A stretch of 64,000 nt of DNA from Watersipora subatra (Eukaryota; Bryozoa; Gymnolaemata; Cheilostomatida; Watersiporidae), in NCBI RefSeq assembly GCF_963576615.1, contig NC_088715.1, positions 61,110,481 through 61,174,480 on the forward strand, read 5' to 3'. Position 1 is the stretch's first letter. The number at the start of each line of letters is the position of its first letter. Made by a program: the position numbers and the translations under genes. Below, piece after piece: positions 13,601-23,500 of the stretch. The notes below the pieces were generated by a model. The model was not told where the DNA came from and ran no database searches. It worked only from the letters and a program-made list of their open reading frames with translations.

Positions 13601-16600
13601 TCATTCTGACCGCGGTTTATAAAGAGAGTAGTTCTGTTAAGTGATGTACAGTAATACTTCAACTTACGAGTGCTCCAATGTACGAGAAACTTGAGATACG
13701 AGCCAGCTTTCAAGCAAGTTTTAGCACTAACATACGAGCCATGTTTGAGATACGAGCACTTGAGTCAGTTGCCAAGTATGCCGGAGGTGTTTTATGAGAA
13801 CAGCATCACTCTGTATTTTTCAACTGCTCAGGTTATACTGTTGTACCGTGTTTTTTGTGCACGATTTTCTGTGCAGAATTATGTGAATTAAAAGTACTGT
13901 GCGTAGACCGAAAGTTTGCCAGTAAAATGAAAGATAATACAAAGAAAAAGCAAATGATAACAGTCGATATTAAACGGAAAAATATTGAAAAATATGCGAA
14001 ATGTGTATGCGTGATTCAGCTAGCTCGGCAATATCATTATGACAGAAATACATTCATAATTATCAAACAGAAGGATTATATTCAGGGCATTTAGTTCGCA
14101 AAAGAACTAACCATAGTTTCTAAATGGTGCAGCGATCTTCACGACCGCTGATGGCATTGGACAAACAATTGGCCGGTGACAGCGTAACTGAAACGATGCT
14201 ATGTGAAAAGGCCGGCGCTATCTATCCAAACTGTTTAATAGACATTCGGACAAGTTGGCTAATGGTTGGGCGTTAACCATTTGTGACGACACCTGCGTTC
14301 GTCCTAATCGCAACATGTTGCAAGGGCGACAAAGGCAAACGTCCTTAGATAGGTTTATCTTAAAACGGCCGGCTAGTCGTGAAAGCGAAAAAAAAGGAAA
14401 AATTTCTCGCTAACCAGCGAGAAATTTCAAACTATGAACGCCGAAGAAATTTTAATTACGTTTAGTTGAAAATGAAAGTTTGCATTTAGGTTTGCTTCTG
14501 AGTTTGTCTTTTAACACTTTGATAAAATCCAAATTTATCAGTCAACTGTTGTAATGAAGGATAGCTTATATCTCCCTCCCTGGCAAATGCTAGCGTTAGC
14601 TGTTATTGTATGTATTTAATTTTACATTTTAATTAATCACATTTCCTTGCATTATTTTTTATTTGTTGCTTTTTGAAAGCATGTAGTACGTAAGGACAAT
14701 AACCAACATGTTCTTTCTGTTACAATATCTTGTTTTGAGTGTTTTATTTGCTTTTTTTAGAGTATGGAAACCAATCAATATATATTTAATTGTTCTATAT
14801 ATAAATGAATTGCACCAACATGCGAGTAAATTGACATACGAGCTCAGTCTCGGAACGCATTAAGCTCGTAAGTTGAAGTATGACTGTAATTGTTAGATTT
14901 ATATCCACCTGGTGTTTGTACAGGTTTGAGAGAGAAAAGACCGCGCAGGATTTGCGAAGAGTCTCTGAATTATCAAGGTCACAGCTATCTAGGTCAGGTC
15001 AGCCTACACCAGCATCTTTAATGGCATCTGGAAGGGCCACACCTCTCTCACAATCATCACCAAGCAAGTGAGTTGTCTACTCTTTACTTAGGCCTATCTA
15101 GGGCTTCAATTTACTCACCGGATATTGGTCGAGGTCAAAGTTGCGTTTGAATAACCAATTGTCCTGAGCTCAATGTACTTCCTCTACAAGTATACCCTTA
15201 TACACTCAGCTATGAATGTGGTACGTGACAGATGTAATTAGAGCGGCAGATATCATAATAGTTCCGGTGTAGTGGAGCATAGAGGCTAAAGTTAGCCAGT
15301 CTGATTTCTCATCATAATGTTCAGTTGAGATTCCTGGCTCTCTGACAATCTCAGTAACCAGTGACATGCGTTGCTGGATTTCATGAGCCTCACAGAATCA
15401 CATGTCAAATTTTGAGAGTTAGAACGCGGCTGGTATTTGATGGCCACTCCTGGCTTTAACAATGGAAAGTCTCACATCTTCCCTTCACCAATCCCAGGGC
15501 TCTTCTGCTTCATTCGTGTTCTAGAAGTTGAAGAAACTGTATTTGCTTTTGCTGTTGAAAGAATGCAATGTAGTCAACTCTCTCTGAATGAGATATGCAA
15601 CAGGAAGTGTTACTGGCTGAGTAAATAAATACTACCTTGACAGTTGCAAGTGCGTGAGAGACAGTCGGGTGTGTCAATAGAGTACAAAGAATAAGTATAT
15701 GCACAATAAGTCTAAAACCCTGGAAGGTGAATGCTTGTTGCAGATCGTGACGTGCCGGCGGTGAATGTTACAGGATTGAATCCTATACGATGTAATGTTT
15801 TTCCCAATCTCTAACCCTGGTTTGGAACAAATGGATTAGCAAAGCTCTTGATATAGTAATGATTAGTCACTCGAGTAAACTTTCATGCTGCCAAAACTTC
15901 ATGACTTCTGTGTACAGTTGTTTTTCATTATAACGGATCGCATCTACAATGGTTTTTTTTAAGTTGATTGATGTACAGCAACTTTATAGTTGATAGCTGC
16001 ATCCCTTTAATTTCGCTACCTCAGTTCTTCTTCAGCGAGTTATGTAGTCAGAGCTTCAGCCCTTGGAAATTCATCCTTTTCATTCCTCCTTGTTTTGATG
16101 CCGAGGCTCCATGGCTCAATCATGTCTCTTGTTGGTATTTCTGCAATTTATTTTTGTGTAAGTTGAAAGCCGAGAGCTACGATCACGGTTCATGCATCTT
16201 TAATTTTAGGATATTTTCTCCAGCGGTTAGTCGGACCAGATCGCCAGCAAGGTCTACACTCAGTACAGCAGATCCATTGCCTCCTAACAGTTCACTTGCT
16301 AGCAATGTGAGTAGTACCCTTATTCATACCCATGCTGTTTTGCTGTCCCATGCCATGGATGAGCCTTCTTTGTGAGGTTTACAAGGGAACATGGTTTATG
16401 GGTTATAAAGTGAGATTCATTCAAACAACCTCCCCTCTCATGGTGGCTATAAAACATAGTTATGGCAGCAAATAATCAGTCAGCAATGCCTTGGGGGCCT
16501 ATTCTTATCTGGTCTCCAAATTGTGAAAGAAGTTGTTATTAACTTCGTCACCTGATTGCTGGAAGTTTTTTATATGCATCTTCTGCATAAATTGTCTTGC

Positions 16601-16649
16601 CAGTTGCACTAGTAAATGTTGTTTTCCTTTTTAGACTGCGCCTAGATGA
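1472..16649 (+). CDS. CEP135: CEP135/TSGA10-like centriolar coiled-coil protein, 3' part of gene (9 exons)
   Basis: Nine exons (1472-1634, 4324-4509, 8164-8261, 9222-9395, 11297-11437, 13164-13259, 14924-15067, 16210-16306, 16635-16649) join in one frame across eight GT-AG introns to give about 371 residues and a stop. The product is charged coiled coil followed by a Ser/Pro-rich tail. Stretches such as LLEQYRSLSLEAERY, LEQLLASNREKEFQ and a K-I-D-S-Q-T-R-E segment resemble the C-terminal half of vertebrate CEP135 and its paralogue TSGA10. In that family CEP135 is a centriole cartwheel and wall protein of about 1,140 residues, so roughly the first two thirds lies left of the window. The assignment rests on remembered similarity; TSGA10 is the alternative. 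The gene converges on the thymosin gene. Confidence 0.8.
1997..4053. mobile_element. DNA transposon with TTAA target duplication
   Basis: Terminal inverted repeat AGATGTGGTTGCGTCAAA at both ends, flanked by TTAA at 1993-1996 and 4054-4057. TTAA duplications are made by piggyBac and Kolobok transposases; the AGA start suits Kolobok better than the CCC start of piggyBac. It sits in the CEP135-like intron between exons a and b and contains the possible exons at 2396 and 3756. Confidence 0.65.
2396..2527 (+). CDS. candidate first coding exon inside a TTAA-type transposon
   Basis: ATG-initiated 44-codon frame (starts MVSSSSDRYSELSEQLLVKD) that ends exactly at a strong donor GAG|GTAAGT. It lies within the 1997-4053 element, so it is likely the first exon of that element's own gene, not of CEP135. 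A matching 3' exon is not proven; a frame at 3756-3866 (MSKYKIRYMPIEPRKTR, after an acceptor TTCTAG) is a candidate. Function unknown. Confidence 0.35.
4088..4111. repeat. AT microsatellite
   Basis: Alternating AT run just outside the right end of the 1997-4053 element. Confidence 0.8.
4324..4509 (+). CDS. CEP135: CEP135-like exon b
   Basis: Acceptor ACGTCACAG, donor CAG|GTACAC; phase 0 at both ends, 62 residues. Starts EEERTQLLEQYRSLSLEAE, the most recognisable CEP135/TSGA10 segment here, and ends with a Glu/Gln-rich coiled coil (LELTERELQQ). A 37/40-bp minisatellite begins only about 10 bases after the donor. Confidence 0.88.
4520..5030. repeat. 37/40-bp minisatellite
   Basis: About 13 units in two forms: AGCCTTGCTTCCATCATCTC plus TAGTACTTTCACCACTT (37 bp) and one ending TGGTGTTTCCTTCATCAGGT (40 bp), roughly alternating. 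Begins just after the donor of CEP135-like exon b. Confidence 0.85.
5221..5264. other. perfect 19-bp stem-loop
   Basis: GTATAAGCTATGGTAAGTT pairs exactly with 5246-5264 across a 6-base loop. A further ACAAACTTACCAGGTATAAG just upstream suggests it arose by local inverted duplication. Confidence 0.75.
5758..7127. mobile_element. DNA transposon with 140-bp inverted repeats and TTAA target duplication
   Basis: Arms 5758-5900 and about 6990-7127 are inverted copies with few differences (ends AGAATAGAGAAAGCATAATA). TTAA flanks both sides (5754-5757, 7128-7131). No intact transposase frame is seen in the 1.1 kb between the arms, so it is a non-autonomous copy. Its TTAA plus AGA ends resemble the element at 1997. 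Confidence 0.75.
7132..8163. other. CEP135-like intron remainder, nothing recognised
   Basis: The 1-kb stretch between the TTAA element and exon c has only short random frames. Confidence 0.5.
8164..8261 (+). CDS. CEP135: CEP135-like exon c
   Basis: Acceptor CTCTCTTTAG, donor GAAAG|GTTAGG; enters in phase 0 and ends in phase 2. Encodes THISHQSLEGEIANQRRVID followed by NMEDRIREGDNE, continuing the coiled coil. The split Arg codon is completed by the first base of the next exon. Confidence 0.82.
8816..8852. repeat. CA microsatellite
   Basis: ACACACACATACATACACAC-type run in a CEP135-like intron. Confidence 0.85.
9222..9395 (+). CDS. CEP135: CEP135-like exon d
   Basis: Acceptor CACTGTCGCAG, donor GCTAT|GTATGT. 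Encodes about 58 residues of coiled coil (YKLEQDVVATRDLAARLESN, then an RRCAAKELECERAVE stretch). The family pattern of Leu-Asp/Glu-Ser-xK-D followed by K-x-LE-x-ER-V is retained. Ends in phase 2; the split Met codon is completed by exon e. Confidence 0.85.
9396..11296. other. CEP135-like intron
   Basis: Holds a short palindrome TGACGCTACCAGCGTAGCGTCA-type motif near 9600-9620 and a palindromic MITE end at about 10600-10689; otherwise nothing seen. Confidence 0.5.
11297..11437 (+). CDS. CEP135: CEP135-like exon e
   Basis: Acceptor TTTGCCATAG, donor CAAAAT|GTGAGT. Encodes DRQELVGLEQLLASNREKEF and then QAQLAVQESSSEVQLMKDRL, matching the family's LExLLAxNRxKEFQ and LLKEKLTLSESKL landmarks. It starts one base into a split codon and ends in phase 2. 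Confidence 0.87.
12005..12345. mobile_element. foldback MITE, family with AAACTTGATCGCG arms, copy 1
   Basis: Left arm about 12020-12085 and right arm about 12270-12335 are inverted copies (AAAACTTGATCG against CAAGTTTTGTCG; CAGGATGTTTC against GAAACATCCTGG). In a CEP135-like intron. Related arms recur at 18635, 47745 and 63070. Confidence 0.6.
12450..12685 (+). repeat. dispersed repeat, copy 1
   Basis: Matches 20030-20240 on the opposite strand over about 220 bases (landmarks CTCGAGGAGTACTGAGCAAT, GGCTTTGCCTTTGTTTAGA, AAATATCCTCAGCTAATAGT). No termini or coding frame recognised. Confidence 0.65.
13164..13259 (+). CDS. CEP135: CEP135-like exon f
   Basis: Acceptor chosen as CATTATTGTAG before 13164 rather than the GACAG ten bases later, because it yields K-I-D-S-Q-T-R-E across the junction, which aligns with the family's K-L-x-S-Q-N-R-E. 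Donor GAAAG|GTAGCC. Encodes coiled coil ending RARHQLTNE in phase 2. Confidence 0.82.
13649..14886 (+). mobile_element. pogo/Tigger-like transposon, degraded
   Basis: Terminal repeat CAGTAATACTTCAACTTACG at the left and its inverse at the right, each next to TA. Internally, 13930-14240 decodes in broken frames to pieces such as KKKQMITVDIKRKNIEKYAK and DSVTETMLCEKAGAIYPN, which resemble the DNA-binding region of Tigger transposases. Stops and missing parts show it is dead. It ends 37 bases before CEP135-like exon g. Confidence 0.72.
13927..14240 (+). pseudogene. pogo/Tigger transposase remnant
   Basis: N-terminal helix-turn-helix part of a Tigger-type transposase: ATG at 13927 (MKDNTKKKQMITVDIKRKN), a helix-turn-helix-like QLARQYHYDRNTFIIIKQKD stretch, an in-frame stop at 14092, then further similarity in shifted frames. 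The catalytic DDE part is absent from this 1.2-kb element. Confidence 0.6.
14924..15067 (+). CDS. CEP135: CEP135-like exon g
   Basis: Acceptor GTTTGTACAG, donor AGCAA|GTGAGT. Encodes RFEREKTAQDLRR, the last coiled-coil turn (compare RYERERAIQEMRR in the family), then a Ser/Thr/Pro tail (GQPTPASLMASGRATPLSQ). A pogo-like transposon ends only 37 bases upstream of this exon, so the element may supply part of the branch-point region. Confidence 0.84.
15068..16634. other. last CEP135-like introns, nothing besides exon h
   Basis: A tRNA B-box-like GGATTGAATCC occurs near 15772 but without a convincing A box. Confidence 0.45.
16210..16306 (+). CDS. CEP135: CEP135-like exon h, Ser/Pro-rich tail
   Basis: Acceptor TTTAATTTTAG, donor AGCAAT|GTGAGT. 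Encodes IFSPAVSRTRSPARSTLST and a further Pro/Ser/Asn stretch, with SP dipeptides that could be proline-directed phosphosites. Low complexity, but phases agree with both neighbours. Confidence 0.75.
16635..16649 (+). CDS. CEP135: CEP135-like terminal coding exon (15 bp)
   Basis: A strong acceptor (TTTTCCTTTTTAG) is followed by ACT GCG CCT AGA TGA, adding T-A-P-R and a stop in the phase required by exon h. Reading through the exon h donor instead would extend the open frame to about 16373. The choice of the terminal exon is inference from acceptor quality and phase. Confidence 0.6.
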   Translation, partial: TAPR

Positions 16650-17495
16650 GTGGTCAACATCATTTAGCTCCTGCTGACAAGGCATCAGCCGTGATATGTA
16701 GTCAGCAACTGCTGACAAGGTTTTGGAATACTGTGCGTTGTGCATTGAATCTGTTGTATAGCTTCCCTTTTTTATTTTGTGTAATGATTTGATACTTTTT
16801 ACTTTAGTCTTAAGCATCTCGCTGGAGATTGTTGGTGCACTAGCCTAAGGCTAAACTAAGCTTACGCAAACTGCATTCCTATTTATTCCCACGTAGGCAG
16901 TCTGCAGTACTTTTAACTGCTCTATTTATTTACGGTATATTGTAGTTGATATTAGTTTGACTTCACTAGTCTTCCTCTATACAAAACCATTCCATCACTC
17001 ATGCATATGCGTCAGCAAAGCCTGTGAATCGGATTTATTATAAAATACAAATGTGGTCAAGCGAGTTGCTATTCAGCATATATTAGTTATAATATTACTT
17101 GGATCATCAATATACAAAATTGCAAGCTTGGCTACATCAACGCTGTACAGTCTGGACTAGCAGTGCCGGGCTGGTGGTTACTAGTGACTGCATGCTGCCT
17201 TGCGGTGTGCTCGCGTGAGGCAAGCACGCAGACACATGAGCTTACCAAACACACCGATATGAACACAAACATGAACACTTTAGTGAGTATTAGGTGGTAA
17301 GTGAGAGATTGATATGACATACGTAGAACTAGGCAGAGTATTACTACTAGTTGGCAAATGAAAGAGAAGATAAAAAATCACAGTATATTAATGTTAATAC
17401 AAAACAGGAATTTTTTTCGAAGTGTAACATGCGGGTTAGCCTCCACTCTGTAAACTGGCATCTCGGCAGTGAGGCACAGCTTCCCTTTTGACGTG
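16650..17495. other. convergent intergenic region
   Basis: Contains the 3' UTRs of the CEP135-like gene (left to right) and of the thymosin gene (right to left). The minus-strand AATAAA at 17034 is the only clear signal. Confidence 0.5.
17034..17039 (-). promoter_or_regulatory. candidate polyadenylation signal of the thymosin gene
   Basis: AATAAA on the minus strand about 460 bases past the thymosin stop. It lies in the gap between the two convergent stop codons. Confidence 0.4.
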
Positions 17496-17533
17496 TTATT
17501 CTGTCACACTGTTCCTTCTCTCCTGCTCGATGG
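17496..17533 (-). CDS. thymosin exon 7 (C-terminal tail and stop)
   Basis: Acceptor TTTTCTTTAG followed by CC ATC GAG CAG GAG, giving TIEQERRNSVTE and TAA after joining to the single base left by exon 6. TIEQE is the conserved end of beta-thymosins, so this short exon is identified with some confidence in spite of its 38-bp length. Confidence 0.88.
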
Positions 17534-20500
17534 CTAAAGAAAACAAAGGTTGTGTGAGAATTAAATTGAGACATTTAATATGTTGCCATGTTGTGGTTTA
17601 TCCACAAGCTTTCTTCATCCGCAAGATGGAATCGGCAAAAATTCTCAAGGCTTACGACTTTTGTTACTCACAAATTTTTAATGTATGTCTCGTGCTAGTG
17701 CAAGGTAAAAACGACACAGGCAAATGTGCGAATCAGTGCCGCGCAAACTATTCCACATTAAACATTTCCTATACGTCAGTCACTCCTGTTTAGATTTGAT
17801 ATATTTTTTTAATATAAAGTGCCCACGTTAATCCGTAACACGCAAATGTATATTGAAAAACTTTTCGCACAGTGACTCAATGTGTGCACAACTCCAAATC
17901 CAAATGGGAAGTGTATAGTGTTGTCATAAAATTAAGTCATAAGTTGAACAGGGAGGCTGTTTTAAATATTCCTCATATCAAAATAAACCAGTGAATTGTC
18001 ATTTCCTTAGCAGAACCAATCACTATGTTTCCATGAAGCGCATTGACTCTCTGATCTTGCTAAAAAAAAGGTAAGGAATTGTATGCTATAAGTTAATAAT
18101 TAGCGACGCAAACACATGAAACTCGATCGAGAAAGGACGACGCAAGTATTAAAAATGTTTAAAATTGAATAGCTGGCGCTGTATTTTAATGAGCATCATT
18201 CACGGGTGCCGTTTCCATTATTCGCAAGCATGATGGATTTGATAGTTTTGCGCATCGCAAAAGTCGCTTAGCCTGCGGATTTGAGCCACTTTGCGGATTG
18301 GCTTAAATTTGCGAATCATGCGCGTCATGGAAACAGTGAGTGACGGAATAGAGGAAATGCGATATTTTCCTCTATTCCAGTAGTCAAGTTGATGATTATA
18401 GTAGCTCTATTTAAGAAACCCTGTCAGTTATGACCTTGTGGGCGCTGAACAAGAAGAATGAAGAGTGATCCATAATATAGCCATTCTAAATATTTATAGT
18501 TGTAGTTGAAAAGGTTTCTATCATTGACAGCCCGATTACTATGACCCGTTTTTTTATATATTGTGAAAGCTAACCATATTCTTAAAAATTACCTTGCACA
18601 AAGTTTAGTAGATTTTATCAGAAAGTATGGGATATTTTGCTAGGATGTTTTAAGATTAAAGTCGACAAAACATGAAAAGAAACGTGCGAATTGAAGTCCT
18701 TAGTCGCTATAGTTATCAGCTATTGCATTCATATTGTAGCATTACACGTCGCTATTCTGTCAGTCTCATCGCAACTATAAGTATAATAATCGCACATTCG
18801 ATTGATCTGCGCAATTCAACCATGATCAAGTTTTATCGATTTTAATCTTTAAGCATCCCGGCAATCAAATCACCTCAAACTAACAAAATTAGCTTTTGAT
18901 AGATTCCAATTTTGCGCATGACTCGTGTTGTGTCACATTCACCAGAATTCGCAGAATAAACAATTAAAAATTTCCATGCCAAGTCATACAAGACTCAATA
19001 CTAAATTGCTTTGTAGTGAAGTGCGAGCTGGTCCAAACAGATGTGGAGACATTTGATAAAGTTACTAGGCCTTTCACCTTCGTTTCATGAAATACTTGGG
19101 TGCGTGACACCAAAATGTGGGCAGATAAAATTTAAAAGCTTTTTCAAAAAAAGCTTCTGGTAATCCTGGTGTACCAAACATAAGCTGACCAGAGGATAGA
19201 TCGATGAACGTTTCTGCTTTTTGGGATAAGGAAATGCATTTTTGTAAACTAAGGTGCGCTAAAAATCATAGTATTGTTTCATAAAAGAACTCTAGACTAT
19301 AAAACAGCCTCCGTGTCTTGTAGTACAGTGAGCCTTATAGAGGGACGATGATTTATTGTTCCGGGACCGAACAAATTATTTGTAAAGCAAGTTATTTTTT
19401 GCTCGCTTTTTCTCACCGTGCTTCCATTTATTTTCATTTTATTTATTTTTATTATTTTTTGTGTGCTTCCATTTGTTTTTTCCTTCGTGCAAGCACAGGG
19501 AACTATCACATGGTTTAGCATTTAGTAGTTTAGTTTGTTGATTGAACAATCATTAGCAATAGCATTGCACTCTCTTACTATGTACTGGTGCCCTGGCAGC
19601 TCGGTAGGGTGTGAGAGATTGTCACGTGTAATAAGTAGGAGCACAATTATTCCCGGAAGTATCAACGTGGTCAAGTGGCGCAGATAGTAGCATGTCTGAG
19701 TTGGAAATCTGTACAATGCAACCTTTTTTTCAAGAGAATTTAATGCAAATGAGGAGATGGTAAAAGTCAGCGTAAACAATGAGAGACTGTTCTGTGCGAG
19801 TTACAAAGTTACAAGTTAGAAAAGTTGTCTCAGCAACAATATTAGCACAGTGGCGCCAAGATTGTTTGCATTGCATATTTGAACAGAGTTAAAACTTGCA
19901 ACATAGACTGATATCAATAAATTTACATGAGTGAGAGCCATGGGTAAGCCACTGCCAGGGCACAATCGGCAGGTAGGATGAGTATGAAGTGGGGATATTG
20001 CAGGTTTAGTCTTTAGCAGGATACTAACTATTAGCTGAGGATATTTCTATTGTTAAAAAAGAAACTTCATATACCTCTTCATTACAAATCTCTACCTTCA
20101 ATCGCTGCATCGGCAACATAAATTTAGTTGAGCCATTCTCTAAACAAAGGCAAAGCCTGCAGCAAAAGCGATTGCTCAGTACTCCTCGAGTTTACTGAAT
20201 ATTTGGGCTTGCACAAAATACCACCAATTTAAAATAACGGCATGAGCCAGTTTTCAAAGGTTGGAAGATGAAATGGCTCAGTTTGAACTACATGTAGGTC
20301 ATGCTGCCATTCAATTAGCTAATTAATATTTACTATCTGCTAGTTGAAAGGGTGAAATTATAAGGAATTGAAAGCGCAATTAATGGGCAAGGTTTAATTA
20401 GAATAGCAATCTCAACCCTAGAAAGAAGGGACATAGCCCTAGAGTGGAGCGACATAGCCCTAGAGGAGAGCGACATAGCCCTAAAGTAGAGCTACATAGC

Positions 20501-23500
20501 CCTAGAGTAGAGCGACATAGCCCTAATGTAGAGCGACATAGCCCTAGAGTAGAGCGACATAGCCCTAGAGTAGAGCGACATAGCCCCACAGTAGAGCGAC
20601 ATGGCCCCACAGTAGAGCGACATGGCCCCACAGTAGAGCGACATGGCCCCACAGTAGAGCGACATGGCCCCAAAGTAGAGCGACATGGCCCCACAGTAGA
20701 GCGACATAGCCCCACAGTAGAGCGACATAGCCCCACAGTAGAGCGACATAGCCCCACAGTAGAGCGACATAGCCCCACAGTAGAGCGACATAGCCCCACA
20801 GTAGAGCCATTTAACCCTAGAGTACAGCGACATAGCCCTAGAGTAGGGCGATTAATGAAATAGCCAAACTTACTGTCTTTGTCAGGAAGGATTTGTTTAA
20901 CCTTTGTGTCTGTGTGCGCCATATTTTCTTTGTTAAATTGCTCAATGCCCGTTCTGAGTTCGACTTCCTTCTTCTCTTGGGCAATGGCTAGCAAAAATAA
21001 CATGCACAAATAACATACTATTATCTCCACAAATAGCTCAATAATGTATTGGCATAGTAACACTGCCTGATGTAACAAAAATGGAAAACTATTAACTAGT
21101 ATGATTTTGCTCCAGAATATTGAAGAATAACTGAAGATACGCTCACGGACAACCTTGTACTATGCAAATGTGTAAACTAGAGGTGAGACTGCTTTTACGC
21201 AAGGGTTATGCTAATGCTGAGGGTCTCGACTACAGAGGGGAACCTAAACAAAATTCATGAAGCTCAATGGAAACATTTATGCTGTTAACTTTCCACTTTT
21301 CTGCCTTAACAAGCAAGAAACCAAACTTTCAAAACAACTTACAAATGAACCCACAGGTTCAAAAGGCAAACCGCAAGCATGGATGACAGTAAGTTTATAT
21401 ATGGAAAGTGAAGAATTTGAATAAAACAAACTGTTGAACTCTGCAACAGCAGTGCTGTATGTATGTCAGCCTTTTCATACCAAAACGACATCAACTTTAA
21501 GCTGCACACACCAACGAAGCGCATCATTGGCCAACATGCTCATTTCTGAACCTTTTCAGTTTACCTAATATGCCTCCCAGCTCAGGTTCATTTTATGGGA
21601 GATTTACTTTTTAACATCAAAGTTAGGGCTTCACACAACCTACTATATTTAGACAAAGATATTTATTTGTAAGAGGTACCCTAGGACACTTATATTTCGC
21701 TAGTATTTAGTTTCGTGAGTAGCATACAGAGTAAAATTTCGCTGCAACTTAATTTCGCAGCTCTGATGAGTGCGAAAATATAGTGATGTGAAAATAAATG
21801 CAGTAGAACAAACATAATTAGATTCCTCAGGTTCAGTTCACCGATAAGAAAAAAAATTCAATTTGGGACTAGTTTGTAATTGTGAACCGCAGGTAGAATG
21901 GTGTGGGGGAGATCGATAATGCAATTTGATCGCTTGCTGTCATTTGTTTCTTGAACTATCAATGAACAAAGCTATTTAATTTCGCGTTTTCGCTCGTTCG
22001 TTATGATAGTTTAGTTTCGCACATGAAATTTTTGCGAGAGGATGACTCCGCGAAAACCCGAAAGTTAGATGAGGTGAATACATAAGTGTCCTAGGGTATG
22101 TGACAGCCGCTGTCATCAATTGAAACTCTCATGAACTCAAATTTTTCTCCTTGAGCCAAAATATTAGAGTAAAATAGCTGCAAAACGTTATTGTCATCCA
22201 AATTGATAATTATTATGTTGCCGATACTTCAATAATAATAATAATGACAAACCCGGGTTAGCAAGAAATTCATGGCCTTCAATACAATCAATTCATAGTG
22301 ATTCTATTTTATCAACCCAATGGGCAATTTAGTAGCATTGGCGTGTAACCATAGTTGATATCTTCTCTTTGTGTCAGCTATACGCTTCAACAGTGTGCGC
22401 AGCCAGGCTTCACTCTGACATTTTGTAGATGTCATTGGAGTTTTTTACCATCATTTTATGCGCGATATTCGAAGTCGCACTTTAGAGTTTCATTCACCGG
22501 GATGTCACATGAAACTACATTGTTTCATGTGACATCAAACTGCCAGACATTCAGCAATCGACTATCAGCTGTAGATTTCCACAAGCTTACAGGTAAATGA
22601 GATATAATATGGCTAAGAGAAAGTTATGATAAACTATATGGCTGCTGTAGGGAGTTTGTCTGCTTATAGACAGCTCATGTGACCCAGAATAGTAGAAACC
22701 ATCTCAGATTAACCGGCCCCAAACACTGTAACCTTATAACAATGCTTAAAGCTAGTCTAATGCTACACACCCGCAATGCAGTGAGGTTGCTAAGGCTACT
22801 AAGGTATATATAGCTTTCAGTACCCTCAGTTCCAGGCAATGGGTTTTTCTCTTGCGTTGTGGCGTGGGTTAGTTTATCTTTAGCAAAGCTCTCAATACCA
22901 GAGGTGAATTTCTCATGCTGTTTCTCAGCAAGCAAAGCTGTAAGCACATGCTTATGGTTTTCAGCAGCGAGCAACTACCACAAGCTGTCAACTGCTCTAT
23001 TTGAAAGCTGTCAAAAGCAAGCTGTTAAAGGGGGTGTGACAACAGCAGTCTGCAAATTCAATGAAAATTATTACAAGTTTACTAGATTCAGGAGCCATTT
23101 TTATGTGACAATTCCTAATCATTCGGCACACTTGGGCACCAATAGTGACAAAGGTCGATGAAAAATGACAAATTTCTTCAACAAACCAAAAATGTTGATA
23201 CTCTGGTCAACATATCAACAGGCCATTTTCTGTACCTAAAAGCTTTTGAAAAACTTCATTTAAGATAGCACAGCAGAAAAAATTGTAGCATTAACCCGCT
23301 TTTATGTGGGTTGACATTTCACCTTATTTTTCTAAGCGCGTTGCCAAAAAATCCAAGCTATTTGCATTCCATCATCTCAAAAAATCGACAAAATTTAATA
23401 ATAGTTAAATGTTTGTTTTAATCACACTTTAATATTACCAAAACAAAGTACGCAAAATCTAGCTTTTCAGCTGCACCAGAAATATGAACAAATGGCACAC

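Noticed and set aside
16548-16817. Minus-strand 89-codon frame opposite the last CEP135-like exon
   Set aside because: The plus-strand acceptor and phase explain the segment better; no family resemblance on the minus strand.
17347-17574. Minus-strand 75-codon frame over the thymosin terminal exon
   Set aside because: It is in a different frame from TIEQE and starts within the intron; a shadow of exon 7.
20444-20863. Long open frames on both strands across the 21-bp array
   Set aside because: They exist only because 21 is divisible by three and the unit lacks stops; only the frame continuous with thymosin exon 6 is worth testing.
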